DNA of 61,802 bases from Paludibacteraceae bacterium (lineage in GTDB: Bacteria > Bacteroidota > Bacteroidia > Bacteroidales > Paludibacteraceae), in contig JAFGVV010000042.1 of NCBI GenBank assembly GCA_016937795.1, forward strand, positions 1-61,802, in the 5' to 3' direction. Positions within the stretch are counted from its first letter, which is position 1. The number at the start of each line of letters is the position of its first letter. The notes beneath the pieces were generated by a model. The model saw only the letters and a program-made list of their open reading frames with translations. It did no database searches and had not been told where the DNA came from. A program made the position numbers and the translations under genes. Positions 17,325-25,640 of the stretch are shown here, one piece after another.

Positions 17325-19547
17325 TTATTTCAGCTTTTTAGCCAGAAATGTTTTTTGCAACAAATCATAGAACACAATCAGTCCACCCAGGATCATCATA
17401 CCATCGGGCAATGTACGCGCCCACATCCAACCCTTCATCGACTCTACTGTTTCGCGCAAGCGGGCAGCAAAATATCCATCTTCCATTGCCACACGTGTTT
17501 GCTCCATACCTACCACATAAGTAGGAATTGCATAAAGCAAAGCTCCGATTGTCAGAATCCAGAAACCATATTTACTAAGCTTGTCGTCCCATTTCAAATT
17601 GTTGGCCAATGCATTTGTACGCGAAGTCATGTACAAAAATGCGATGGAAATATAACCAAATGCGCCCAGCAAAGCCACGTGTCCGTGAGGCATAATCAGA
17701 TATGTTCCGTGCGAATAATAACTAATGGTTGGGGTATTAATCATCATTCCAAAGAATCCTGCACCAATCCAGTTAAGCACAGCCGAACCTGCAATCCACA
17801 TAAATGGCACTCCAAAATTGAAGTTTTCGCCTGAGTACACACGTTCGCGCTTATTTTTCATGGCTTCGATAATCATTAAAGCCAGCGGAAGTGGTTCGAG
17901 TGCCGAGAAAATACCGCCAATTGCAATCCAGTATTCATCAAGTCCCTGCCAGAAATAATGGTGACCCACACCCAGCGTTCCACTCAACGAAATCAGAAAC
18001 AATTCGAAGAACATCACCTTTACAGCCACTTTATGACTAATCAGTCCGAGCGACACAGTGAAGAAGGCAATCACCCCGGCAGCAAACAATTCGAAAGTAA
18101 GTTCCACCCAAAGATGAATCACCCACCAGCGGTAATAATCGTCCACCGTATAGTTCGGCATAATTTTATGTACCGGCATCATACCGGCCATATAAAGTGT
18201 GGCAATGGCAAAAGCTGACCAAATAATGGTGCTGACAATAGGGTTGTTGGTAGCCGATTTCCGGATAAGAGAAATAATCAGCAGGAACCAGAATACCAGT
18301 CCAACCACCAATCCTATATCCCACACACGCCCCAGATTGATAAGTTCCCGACCCTCGTTTCCGAGCCAGAACCATGTTTCGCGCATCTGACCTGTAGCCC
18401 CCATATACAAACCAATCATACTACCTACAGCCACCACAAGCAACGAAGCCCAAAGTACATCCACCAACCATGGATATTTATGATCTTTGTTAGCCACCCA
18501 GGGAGCTATAAGCAAACCGCCCACAAGCCAACCTACAGCTACCCACAAAATTGCAATCTGCGTGTGCATGGAGCGAATGACGTTGAAAGGCAACAAATCC
18601 TGAGAAATTAGAAAATCCTTGGATGGCTCGGTGTAAAGATGTGCCAGATAACCACCCATAAAGAGCTGTACCACAAACAATCCTGCCACAATAGGAATAT
18701 ATTTCAGCAATTTTTTCTGCGAACGGAAAATTCCTGTAATCTGAATAGGGTCTTCAAGCTTATCGTCCGGTTCTTTTTTGAAAAGATATTCGTACGAAAG
18801 ATAAATCACCACAATGGTAAGCGTCCATAAAATCAGGAATTCCCACAATGAAATTTTATGCGCATTAAAATTTAAATCCTGATCGATAAGTGGTTCGCCA
18901 GGCCAGTTATTCGACCATGTGCGTTCCGTACCCGGCCGAAGCGACGAAGCAACCAGCTGTCCCCAATCGAAGAAAGCCGCAATTTTTTCAGCTTCTTCAG
19001 GCAGAATAACACCGCCACGATATCCGCGTTCTGGATCACCATTTACCAACAGATTTTTGATATACTCCACATTCCACTTGTAAGCCTGTGCCGAAGCTTC
19101 GGTATAAACAGTAGTTCCTTCGAGCAACTGTGTCTGACGTTTCACATCCTGTTTTACACGTTCTTTTACAGCACCGCGCTCCACCTCAGTCAAATCTGCA
19201 TTCTTTTTCCCATATATTTCCATTCCATAAAAATCATACAGAAACACAGCACGATAATGCAACATATCGGTCGAAAAATCAGGACCTATATAAGCGCCCA
19301 TGCCGAGCATTGAGCCCCAGTCGGTAAGGTCGAATTGCTGAAAATAAGCTTTTCCGGCAATCACATCATCGTAAGTGTAAAGTACTTCACCATTTACCGA
19401 TTTCACTTCCTGCGGAATTGGAGGCACTTCCTTTTGCAGGTTGGCGGTGTAATAAATCAACGCCGACACCATAATTAACGCAATGATCCAGAACGAAGTT
19501 GCCAAACCCTTCCGGCTCATGAATTTGTCTAAAAATGACTGTTTCAT
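17325..19547 (-). CDS. norB: Quinol-dependent nitric oxide reductase (qNOR)
   Basis: The 740-residue single-subunit enzyme (also called NorZ) reduces two NO to N2O with electrons from menaquinol. The N-terminal extension (about 40-225: TYDDVIAGKAYFQQFDLTDWGS..., YRGGVILPEEAEKIAAFFDWGQLVAS, TWSNNWPGEPL) is the fused NorC-like periplasmic domain that marks qNOR. The twelve-helix heme-copper-oxidase-like part follows, with SMHTQIAILWVAVGW, VIHLWVELTFELFAAG, LGVGHHYFWQG and SHGTYLIMPHGHVALLGAFGY carrying the heme and Fe-B histidines. It lies between the Rrf2 gene upstream and the DUF438/HHE/PAS gene downstream. Two candidate operator sites lie 35-87 bp before the ATG. Confidence 0.95.
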   Translation of the reverse strand: MKQSFLDKFMSRKGLATSFWIIALIMVSALIYYTANLQKEVPPIPQEVKSVNGEVLYTYDDVIAGKAYFQQFDLTDWGSMLGMGAYIGPDFSTDMLHYRAVFLYDFYGMEIYGKKNADLTEVERGAVKERVKQDVKRQTQLLEGTTVYTEASAQAYKWNVEYIKNLLVNGDPERGYRGGVILPEEAEKIAAFFDWGQLVASSLRPGTERTWSNNWPGEPLIDQDLNFNAHKISLWEFLILWTLTIVVIYLSYEYLFKKEPDDKLEDPIQITGIFRSQKKLLKYIPIVAGLFVVQLFMGGYLAHLYTEPSKDFLISQDLLPFNVIRSMHTQIAILWVAVGWLVGGLLIAPWVANKDHKYPWLVDVLWASLLVVAVGSMIGLYMGATGQMRETWFWLGNEGRELINLGRVWDIGLVVGLVFWFLLIISLIRKSATNNPIVSTIIWSAFAIATLYMAGMMPVHKIMPNYTVDDYYRWWVIHLWVELTFELFAAGVIAFFTVSLGLISHKVAVKVMFFELFLISLSGTLGVGHHYFWQGLDEYWIAIGGIFSALEPLPLALMIIEAMKNKRERVYSGENFNFGVPFMWIAGSAVLNWIGAGFFGMMINTPTISYYSHGTYLIMPHGHVALLGAFGYISIAFLYMTSRTNALANNLKWDDKLSKYGFWILTIGALLYAIPTYVVGMEQTRVAMEDGYFAARLRETVESMKGWMWARTLPDGMMILGGLIVFYDLLQKTFLAKKLK

Positions 19548-19581
19548 AAAATTGATTTTAAAAATTAAACTTATATATAAT

Positions 19582-19597
19582 ACTTCTAAGTGGTATT
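19582..19597. promoter_or_regulatory. Candidate Rrf2 operator, copy 1
   Basis: ACTTC-TAAGTG-GTATT is an imperfect 5-6-5 palindrome upstream of the qNOR gene. It aligns with copies at 19619 and 20071. It would lie just upstream of a weak -7-like TAAGTTTA (19566-19573, minus strand). Confidence 0.45.
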
Positions 19598-19618
19598 TTG
19601 TTGAAAAAAAAACTATGT

Positions 19619-19634
19619 ACTACCTAAAAGTAGT
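19619..19634. promoter_or_regulatory. Candidate Rrf2 operator, copy 2
   Basis: ACTAC-CTAAAA-GTAGT is a perfect 5-bp inverted repeat with a 6-bp spacer. It is 37 bp (start to start) from copy 1 and lies between rrf2 and the qNOR gene. Confidence 0.5.
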
Positions 19635-19653
19635 GTTTTGTGATAAAAAAATA

Positions 19654-20067
19654 TCAGAACTTACTGACATCATTGATATCCAAGTCACTAATGGTTTTCG
19701 TAGTGAACATTTTCACAAATTCGGCTCTTACACTTACCCACGAATTATGCATTGCACATGGGTTTTCGTCGCTGCATTTTTCAAATCCGAGCACACAACC
19801 TGTGTATTTCTTCATACCTTCTACTGCATCAATCACTTCGGAAAGGAAAATATCGTTTGGCATTTTGGCAAACCTATATCCACCATCACGCCCCTGAATA
19901 CTATAAATAAATCCGGCTTTTGCAAGATCAGTCATTAGTCTGCGAAGGTATTTGTCTGAAATATTGAGTTTTTCCACCAGAGACTTAGCCGAAAACAATC
20001 CCTCCGGATTTCTGGCCATAAAAGTCAGAATTCTCAATGCATATTCGGATGTATTCGTTAGCTTCAT
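19654..20067 (-). CDS. Rrf2-family Fe-S transcription regulator (NsrR-like)
   Basis: The 137-residue protein begins MKLTNTSEYALRILTFMA, the Rrf2 winged-helix signature, and continues with NISDKYLRRLMTDLAKAGFI and a wing RGRDGGYRFAK-like segment (QGRDGGYRFAK). Three cysteines at 91, 98 and 104 (C-x6-C-x5-C) sit where NsrR and IscR hold a [2Fe-2S] or [4Fe-4S] cluster. An NO-sensing role is inferred from the neighbouring qNOR gene on the same strand and the divergent nrfHA genes. The open frame extends to 20166, but 20067 is the true start: a TACATTTG promoter box (20096-20103) lies inside the longer reading. Confidence 0.88.
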   Translation of the reverse strand: MKLTNTSEYALRILTFMARNPEGLFSAKSLVEKLNISDKYLRRLMTDLAKAGFIYSIQGRDGGYRFAKMPNDIFLSEVIDAVEGMKKYTGCVLGFEKCSDENPCAMHNSWVSVRAEFVKMFTTKTISDLDINDVSKF

Positions 20068-20070
20068 TTT

Positions 20071-20086
20071 ACTACAAGGAGGTATT
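20071..20086. promoter_or_regulatory. Candidate Rrf2 operator, copy 3 (autoregulation)
   Basis: ACTAC-AAGGAG-GTATT matches the other two copies. It lies between the rrf2 -7 box (20096-20103) and the rrf2 ATG, where a bound repressor would block rrf2 transcription. Confidence 0.45.
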
Positions 20087-20095
20087 ATTTCGTTG

Positions 20096-20103
20096 CAAAT
20101 GTA
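20096..20103 (-). promoter_or_regulatory. rrf2 promoter -7 box
   Basis: TACATTTG on the minus strand matches the Bacteroidetes -7 consensus TAnnTTTG and is 28 bp from the ATG at 20067. A T-rich stretch fills the -33 position. Confidence 0.5.
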
Positions 20104-20328
20104 TATGAAAGTTTTGAAAAAAACACATTCACAGCCAAAAAAAATACAATTGAACACATAAAACACCTAAAGAACATGATATATTTTTCTCAATTACAGA
20201 CAAACATAAACTCACATAAACAACAGACTACAAAGCACTTACAACACTTATTATTTAGAATTAATAAAAATACAATCATTAATAAATATAAAGCAAACCA
20301 AAGGACTTTAAATAAAGATTTTATTCTT

Positions 20329-20336
20329 TATATTTG
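20329..20336 (+). promoter_or_regulatory. nrfH promoter -7 box
   Basis: TATATTTG matches TAnnTTTG and stands 71 bp before the nrfH ATG, with a TTTA about 18 bp upstream as a possible -33 element. Confidence 0.45.
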
Positions 20337-20407
20337 TCAGGAAAATGAAATGACTACAGAATTATTTGTTATCAAATTTCTGAAGTAATAGTTTATCACC
20401 TTAAATC

Positions 20408-21013
20408 ATGATTTGTATGGGATTTCTGAAAAGATTGCTTCACATACCGACAAACTTAATTCTCCCCATCATCGTTTTCGGAGGAATTATTGCCGGACTG
20501 GGCACATATACAATTTATATGTCGAAAGCCCACATGTATCTGTCGGACGACCCCGCAGCCTGCGTCAATTGCCACATTATGACGCCATACTACCAAACCT
20601 GGTTCCATAATTCACATTCAAAATGGACCAATTGCAACGATTGTCACGTACCTCAAAACAGCGTTATCAGTAAATATTATTTCAAAGCAATGGATGGATT
20701 ACTGCATTCAGCAGTTTTCACCATGCGCACCGAACCATTAGCCATCCGTGCCCGCAATGCCAGCTCCAATGTAGTGATGGACAATTGCATACGCTGCCAT
20801 ACGCAACTCAACAATGAATTTGTAAAAACCGGCATGATCAGCTTCAACGACGCCCGCGAAGGCAAAGGAAAAGCCTGCTGGGATTGCCATACGTCTATAG
20901 CGCACGGCAAGGAAAGCAGCATTGCGTCCACTCCCAATGCCATAGTTACACCACTGCCCGAGTCGCCCATTCCCGAATGGTTGAAGAAAGCAATGGCAAA
21001 ACCAAAAGAATAA
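20408..21013 (+). CDS. nrfH: Cytochrome c nitrite reductase small subunit (NrfH)
   Basis: NrfH is a membrane-anchored tetraheme quinol dehydrogenase of the NapC/NirT family that passes electrons from menaquinol to NrfA. The 201-residue product has one N-terminal helix (about 16-38) and four c-heme motifs: CVNCH at 52-56, CNDCH at 76-80, CIRCH at 127-131 and CWDCH at 157-161. It is followed 66 bp later by nrfA. A second ATG three codons in (20417) could be the real start. Heme attachment would need the ccsBA genes downstream. Confidence 0.96.
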   Translation: MICMGFLKRLLHIPTNLILPIIVFGGIIAGLGTYTIYMSKAHMYLSDDPAACVNCHIMTPYYQTWFHNSHSKWTNCNDCHVPQNSVISKYYFKAMDGLLHSAVFTMRTEPLAIRARNASSNVVMDNCIRCHTQLNNEFVKTGMISFNDAREGKGKACWDCHTSIAHGKESSIASTPNAIVTPLPESPIPEWLKKAMAKPKE

Positions 21014-21079
21014 ATAAATAAATAAATTCATATTTCAGAAATTTTTTCCTCAATAGAAAACCATTAAATCCTGAATATT

Positions 21080-22588
21080 ATGTTACAGCGCTTATCCGAT
21101 TTTATCCGTCGTAAACCCGTTTGGGGTTGGATACTTTTTTTATCAATTATGGTGGTTGTATTTCTGATTGGCTTGTTGGCAGCTTCCATCACCGAACGCC
21201 GTGCCGAAATTGCCACTTTATTCAACAACCGCAAAGTAGAAATTGAAGCTTTCGAATCGCGCAGCGATATGTGGGGTGTGAATTATCCGCGCGAATACGA
21301 AACATGGAAAAAAACTACCGACATGGACTTTAAAAGCAAACATTTAGGCAACACACGCCAGGATGTGCTCGAAGATCGTCCCGAAATGGTAGTACTTTGG
21401 GCCGGTTACGCATTTGCCATGGACTACGAAGCGCCACGCGGACACAGTCATGCCATAACCGATGTGCGTAACACTTTGCGTACTGGATCGCCCGAAAAAC
21501 CCGAAGACAATATGCAACCTGCCACCTGCTGGACCTGTAAAAGTCCGGATGTGCCACGGATGATGCACGAAATGGGTATTGCCGAATTTTACAAGGGAAA
21601 ATGGTCGACACTGGGCGAAGAAATTGTAAACCCCATTGGTTGTGCAGATTGTCACGACCACAACAGCATGCAGCTAAATATTTCGCGCCCCGGACTTATT
21701 GAAGCCTTCGAACGTCAGGGAAAAGACATTAAAAATGCAACAGCACAGGAAATGCGTTCGCTGGCTTGCGCCCAATGTCACGTGGAATATTATTTCAAAG
21801 GCGATGGAAAATATCTGACATTCCCCTGGGATAAAGGGATGACAGTGGAAGATATTGAAAAATACTACGATGAAGTGCAACATGTGGACTGGGTACATAA
21901 ACTCAGCCGTGCGCCAATGCTGAAAGCACAACATCCGGATTTTGAAATTTTCAATCTCGGACCTCACGCACAACGTGGTTTGTCGTGTGCCGATTGCCAT
22001 ATGCCTTACAAAGTGGATGGCGGTATCAAATACAGCGACCACCAGATTATGAGTCCGTTGAAAAACATCAACAACACCTGCCAAACCTGCCACCGCGATT
22101 CAGAAGAGAACCTGCGTCGTTATGTGGAGGATTATCAGGACAAAGCGCTCGAAATTCGTGACCGCATTGAAGTGGAATTAGCCAAAGCACACGTATTTGC
22201 AAAATATGCATGGGACAATGGTGCTACCGAAAGCCAAATGAAACCGGCGCTCGAATTGCTTCGTCAGGCTCAGTGGCGCTGGGATTTTGTAGTGGCCAGC
22301 CACGGCGCTACTTTCCATGCTCCGGTAGAGTCGCAACGCATTTTGGCACATAGCCTCGATCGTAGCCTACAGGCTCATCTGGCATTACAAAATGTACTTT
22401 TTGCACTCAATGTAAATCCGAAAGACCTGAAAATGCCGGATATTTCGACCAAAGACAAAGCACAGGAATACATTGGTCTGGATATGAAAACATTGAAAGA
22501 AAAGAAAGAAAGTTTCAAAAACACAGTCATTCCTGAGTGGATTAAAAAAGCGGAACAAAAAGGCCGCCTCACTACTCAAAAGATTTAA
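21080..22588 (+). CDS. nrfA: Ammonia-forming cytochrome c nitrite reductase (NrfA)
   Basis: NrfA reduces nitrite to ammonium in six electrons in the periplasm. The 502-residue protein has an N-terminal signal anchor (about 15-37). The active-site heme motif CWTCK is at 150-154, and four CxxCH motifs follow: CADCH, CAQCH, CADCH and CQTCH. The catalytic residues are in place: Arg within RGHSHAITDVRNTLRTG, Tyr in CAQCHVEYYF and His in MLKAQHPDFE. NrfA also reduces NO, which suits the divergent qNOR gene. A strong terminator follows at 22688. Confidence 0.97.
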   Translation: MLQRLSDFIRRKPVWGWILFLSIMVVVFLIGLLAASITERRAEIATLFNNRKVEIEAFESRSDMWGVNYPREYETWKKTTDMDFKSKHLGNTRQDVLEDRPEMVVLWAGYAFAMDYEAPRGHSHAITDVRNTLRTGSPEKPEDNMQPATCWTCKSPDVPRMMHEMGIAEFYKGKWSTLGEEIVNPIGCADCHDHNSMQLNISRPGLIEAFERQGKDIKNATAQEMRSLACAQCHVEYYFKGDGKYLTFPWDKGMTVEDIEKYYDEVQHVDWVHKLSRAPMLKAQHPDFEIFNLGPHAQRGLSCADCHMPYKVDGGIKYSDHQIMSPLKNINNTCQTCHRDSEENLRRYVEDYQDKALEIRDRIEVELAKAHVFAKYAWDNGATESQMKPALELLRQAQWRWDFVVASHGATFHAPVESQRILAHSLDRSLQAHLALQNVLFALNVNPKDLKMPDISTKDKAQEYIGLDMKTLKEKKESFKNTVIPEWIKKAEQKGRLTTQKI

Positions 22589-22687
22589 TACAGCCCCCCA
22601 ACCCCCTCAAGGAGGAGATCTAAACTGTTAAATAGGTTTGAGTAAGTTTAATTTTTAGGAATTTCTGTTCGAAAAATAAATTTTAAG

Positions 22688-22726
22688 ACACAGGAATCAC
22701 ATAAGGAGTGATTTCTGTGTTTGTTT
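22688..22726 (+). terminator. Terminator after nrfA
   Basis: A 13-bp stem with one G-T pair, ACACAGGAATCAC / GTGATTTCTGTGT, with a 7-nt loop and followed by TTGTTT, lies about 100 bp after the nrfA stop codon. Confidence 0.7.
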
Positions 22727-22782
22727 AAATATCCTTCGACATATTATATTTCATATAAGTTGGAATATTATGAAGATAATAG

Positions 22783-22966
22783 AACGCGGATTTTAAAACG
22801 GATCTTAATCTTCGATTCCGACCTGTCGGAATCGAAGATTAATGAAGTTAACATTTAAGATTCCACTCTTAAATCTTCCCCGATTTATCGGGGATTAGAT
22901 CCGTTTTCATATCCATTTTATTACATTTAATCAGTGAATATCCGCTTTATCTGTGTAAATCAGCGT
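22783..22966. repeat. Nested palindromic intergenic element
   Basis: Outer arms AAAACGGATCT (22795-22805) and AGATCCGTTTT (22897-22907) enclose a 17-bp perfect hairpin (22805-22821 / 22826-22842, loop CCTG) and an 8-bp hairpin TCCCCGAT / ATCGGGGA (22877-22884 / 22887-22894). Beyond the arms, AACGCGGATTTT on the left and AAATCAGCGTT on the right resemble the ends of the element at 25700. The rest of the nrfA-ccsB spacer (22589-23160) contains the terminator and an AT-rich stretch with no gene or clear promoter. Confidence 0.65.
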
Positions 22967-23160
22967 TACTAATCTTTTTTTTATATAATTCAATTTATCA
23001 GATACATATAATTTGTATAATCTATTATGTATTCTGAGAAAATAATAGGCAAAACGAAAGTAACTTCAAGCCCCTCGGGATGTTGATTAGTGTCGTCTCA
23101 GAAATCTCTTAAGGGTTAATCTAAATCTGTAAAAGTCAAATAAAAACAAACGTTTCACGA

Positions 23161-24405
23161 ATGAATAAAAACTCAGGTCCGTGGTGGAAAGCACCCTGGT
23201 CGTACAAAGAAAGTTTTGCAGTGGTAGGCGGACTTATAGCTTCCGGTATCATGCTGCAACTCAGCATTGGAAATTTCGATTACGAAATTATACGTTATCC
23301 GGTCAACATTTACCTGCTTATACTTACGCTGATTATTGTTGCCGTACTTACATTGCGACACAAATCTCATTTATTTCAATGGCTGGCAGCTGTTCCGCTG
23401 AGCGTGGCCAATATCAGCGGATTGCTGCTTTACAGCATCATAATGGGACTTACCATGCAGGCTCCTGCAAATGCCGACGGACAATCAGCGCTTGGATTCG
23501 ACGCTGTAACACGCTCATGGCCATTTGTGATCGTGTTTTATTTTACATTGTTGAATCTGAGCTGTGTCACTGCACGGCGGTTGCTGAATTTCCATTGGCG
23601 CGATTACGCCTTTTATCTCAATCACTTGGGTTTGCTCGTGCTGCTTTATGCCGGCGGATTTGGCGCTGCCGACCTGCGCCGCTACGTGATGCATGTGGAA
23701 GAAGGCGCTACCGAATGGCGCGTGTACAACGAAAAGGACGATGTACTTGAATTGCCTTTGGCCATAAAGCTGAACGATTTTTATATGGAGGAATATATCC
23801 CGAAATTAGCCATTATCGACCGTCGCACAGGCGATGCCATTCCAAACGGAAATCCGCAAATGTGGCAAATTGACACTACGAGAACCACTGCGAATATTGC
23901 AGGTTGGAATATTCAGCTTGAAAAATACATACACGAAGCCGTGCGTAAAAGTGACAGCACTTATCAGCAAATTCCCATGCCCGGCTCCTGCCCTGCCGCA
24001 TTGGTAAAAGTTGAAAACAACGTGGCAGGTTTTAGTCAGAGCGGGTGGATATGCTGTGGAAACTTTGCGCAATTGTATATGACCATGCAACTCAACGACA
24101 CGCTGAGCCTTGTAATGACGCGCCCCGAACCCAAACTTTTCCGCTCTGACATTGAAGTGTACACACCTGACGAAAAAACTTATCAGGCGCAACTCGAGGT
24201 AAACAAACCCCTGCGCGTGGGGCATTGGATGATTTACCAGTACAGCTACGATGCCGATGCAGGAAAAGCCTCGGCCTACAGCAGTTTCGAGTTGGTTTAC
24301 GACCCCTGGATGACATGGGTATATGTGGGAATCTTCATGTTCCTGGCAGGTTCAATATTTTTGTTGTGGGAAGGTAACAAAAAAGCAAGGAGGAAAAAAG
24401 CATGA
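23161..24405 (+). CDS. ccsB: ResB/CcsB-like cytochrome c biogenesis protein
   Basis: The 414-residue membrane protein has four or more N-terminal helices (about 20-175), a periplasmic domain (about 180-375) and a last helix (WVYVGIFMFLAGSIFLLW) before a basic tail. This is the ResB/CcsB layout, and PLRVGHWMIYQYSYD is the usual ResB phrase before the last helix. With CcsA it forms the system II heme lyase that moves heme outward and joins it to CxxCH motifs. Its stop codon overlaps the start of ccsA (ATGA). Position after nrfHA indicates that it matures NrfH and NrfA; the CxxCK heme may need it as a dedicated lyase, which is inference. Confidence 0.88.
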   Translation: MNKNSGPWWKAPWSYKESFAVVGGLIASGIMLQLSIGNFDYEIIRYPVNIYLLILTLIIVAVLTLRHKSHLFQWLAAVPLSVANISGLLLYSIIMGLTMQAPANADGQSALGFDAVTRSWPFVIVFYFTLLNLSCVTARRLLNFHWRDYAFYLNHLGLLVLLYAGGFGAADLRRYVMHVEEGATEWRVYNEKDDVLELPLAIKLNDFYMEEYIPKLAIIDRRTGDAIPNGNPQMWQIDTTRTTANIAGWNIQLEKYIHEAVRKSDSTYQQIPMPGSCPAALVKVENNVAGFSQSGWICCGNFAQLYMTMQLNDTLSLVMTRPEPKLFRSDIEVYTPDEKTYQAQLEVNKPLRVGHWMIYQYSYDADAGKASAYSSFELVYDPWMTWVYVGIFMFLAGSIFLLWEGNKKARRKKA

Positions 24406-25196
24406 ACATAAGTTGGGATCATTTTACAGCATTTGCAATTCCGGTTTTAATCAGCTGGCTGCTGGCCATTATTACAGTTTTTACCAGTAAAAAGCGTTGG
24501 CTGAATAATATTTTTACGCTCGCAGGAATTGTAGGTTTTGCTACCTTTATAGTATTGTTGTGGATAAGCCTCGACCGTCCGCCCATGCGCACTATGGGCG
24601 AAACACGGCTCTGGTACACATTTTTCCTCTCGACCATAGGTTTTGTAATGTACGTAAAATGGAAATACAACTGGATCAAGGCTTTCAGTCTGGTGGTGGC
24701 TTCGGTTTTCATTTTCATCAATATTCTCAAACCCGAAATACATTCCAAAAACCTGATGCCTGCATTGCAAAGTATTTGGTTTGTGCCTCATGTCACAGCT
24801 TATATTCTTTCGTATTCGTTTCTGAGTGCAGCTGCTATCGCCGCCGTTATTTTACTTTGGCAATATAAAAAACAAAGGGAAACAACCACTCTGGAAGCCT
24901 TTACCGACAATCTGGTTTATGTGGGTTTCGGGTTGCTAATGACAGGCTTGTTGATTGGCGCCATTTGGGCAAAAGAAGCGTGGGGACATTACTGGAGCTG
25001 GGATCCGAAAGAGACCTGGGCATTTATTACCGCAGCAGCTTATCTTATTTATATTCATGTGCGACTGCGCGAAAGCCGTCCGAAAAAATTCACGCTATGG
25101 CTTATCATTTTCTCATTTATTTTTCTGATGATTACATGGAAAGGCGTGGCATATTTACCATCGGCTCAGGGAAGTGTACATGTGTATTCGGAATAA
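24402..25196 (+). CDS. ccsA: CcsA/ResC cytochrome c assembly protein
   Basis: The 264-residue polytopic protein has about eight helices and the tryptophan-rich heme-handling motif WGHYWSWDPKETWAF near 195-209, with conserved histidines on both sides (WFVPHVTAYILSYSF and the terminal SAQGSVHVYSE). It is the heme-transporting half of the system II cytochrome c synthase. The ATG overlaps the ccsB stop by 4 bp, so the two are translationally coupled. The nrfH-nrfA-ccsB-ccsA order is the usual one in Bacteroides-type genomes. Confidence 0.94.
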   Translation: MNISWDHFTAFAIPVLISWLLAIITVFTSKKRWLNNIFTLAGIVGFATFIVLLWISLDRPPMRTMGETRLWYTFFLSTIGFVMYVKWKYNWIKAFSLVVASVFIFINILKPEIHSKNLMPALQSIWFVPHVTAYILSYSFLSAAAIAAVILLWQYKKQRETTTLEAFTDNLVYVGFGLLMTGLLIGAIWAKEAWGHYWSWDPKETWAFITAAAYLIYIHVRLRESRPKKFTLWLIIFSFIFLMITWKGVAYLPSAQGSVHVYSE

Positions 25197-25359
25197 GAAA
25201 ATGCATAAATACTCACATGACGGGATATGTACAGGATAAGTATAGGATGAATACAGGATAAGCTTATGATAAAACGGGCCAAAACGTATTATTATCGAAT
25301 AACACTGTATATTTATTACATATTCAATCTCTGAATTCTATCATATTAAACAAAAAAAA

Positions 25360-25394
25360 ACAGAGAGTGCCTGTCGAAAACAAGCACTCTCTGT
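25360..25394 (-). terminator. Terminator of tRNA-Pro (bidirectional)
   Basis: A perfect 11-bp stem ACAGAGAGTGC / GCACTCTCTGT with a 13-nt loop starts nine bases after the tRNA 3' end. On the minus strand it is followed by a T-run; the other side also has GTTTTTT, so it may also stop ccsA readthrough. Confidence 0.85.
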
Positions 25395-25402
25395 GTTTTT
25401 TG

Positions 25403-25475
25403 TCGGGATGACAAGATTCGAACCTGCGACCTCTACGTCCCGAACGTAGCGCGCTACCAACTGCGCCACATCCCG
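25403..25475 (-). tRNA. tRNA-Pro (anticodon CGG)
   Basis: On the minus strand a full cloverleaf can be folded. The acceptor stem CGGGATG / CATCCCG carries discriminator A. The D arm is GGCGCAGTTGGTAGCGC-like. The anticodon stem CTACG / CGTAG holds the loop TTCGGGA with anticodon CGG, and the T arm is GCAGGTTCGAATCTTGT. CCA is not encoded. Confidence 0.95.
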
Positions 25476-25491
25476 AGCAATTTTGCGGTTG

Positions 25492-25499
25492 CAAATTTA
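25492..25499 (-). promoter_or_regulatory. tRNA-Pro promoter -7 box
   Basis: TAAATTTG (minus strand) matches TAnnTTTG and lies 16 bp before the mature tRNA 5' end. The -33 region is T-rich without a clear TTG. Confidence 0.5.
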
Positions 25500-25640
25500 G
25501 TGATTTTTTCATAAAATGATAAAAGAATCCGGCTTTTTTATTGGCAGTAATAAATTTTTGGTTTATCACAAAAATAATAGTCATTATCTAAGTTATTGGA
25601 TTTCCTCTGAATTTACAAATAAACGCAGAGTGCGCAAAGA

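Larger units (their letters stand above)
20068..20407. other. Divergent spacer between rrf2 and nrfH
   Basis: This AT-rich spacer holds the rrf2 promoter box and an operator copy at its left end, and an nrfH promoter box at its right end. Short open frames inside it are low-complexity, AT-rich and do not look coding. No operator copy was found near nrfH. Confidence 0.6.

Noticed and set aside
20176..20388. A 70-codon open frame before nrfH
   Set aside because: It overlaps the nrfH promoter box, is very AT-rich and lacks a start context or any similarity I can recognise.
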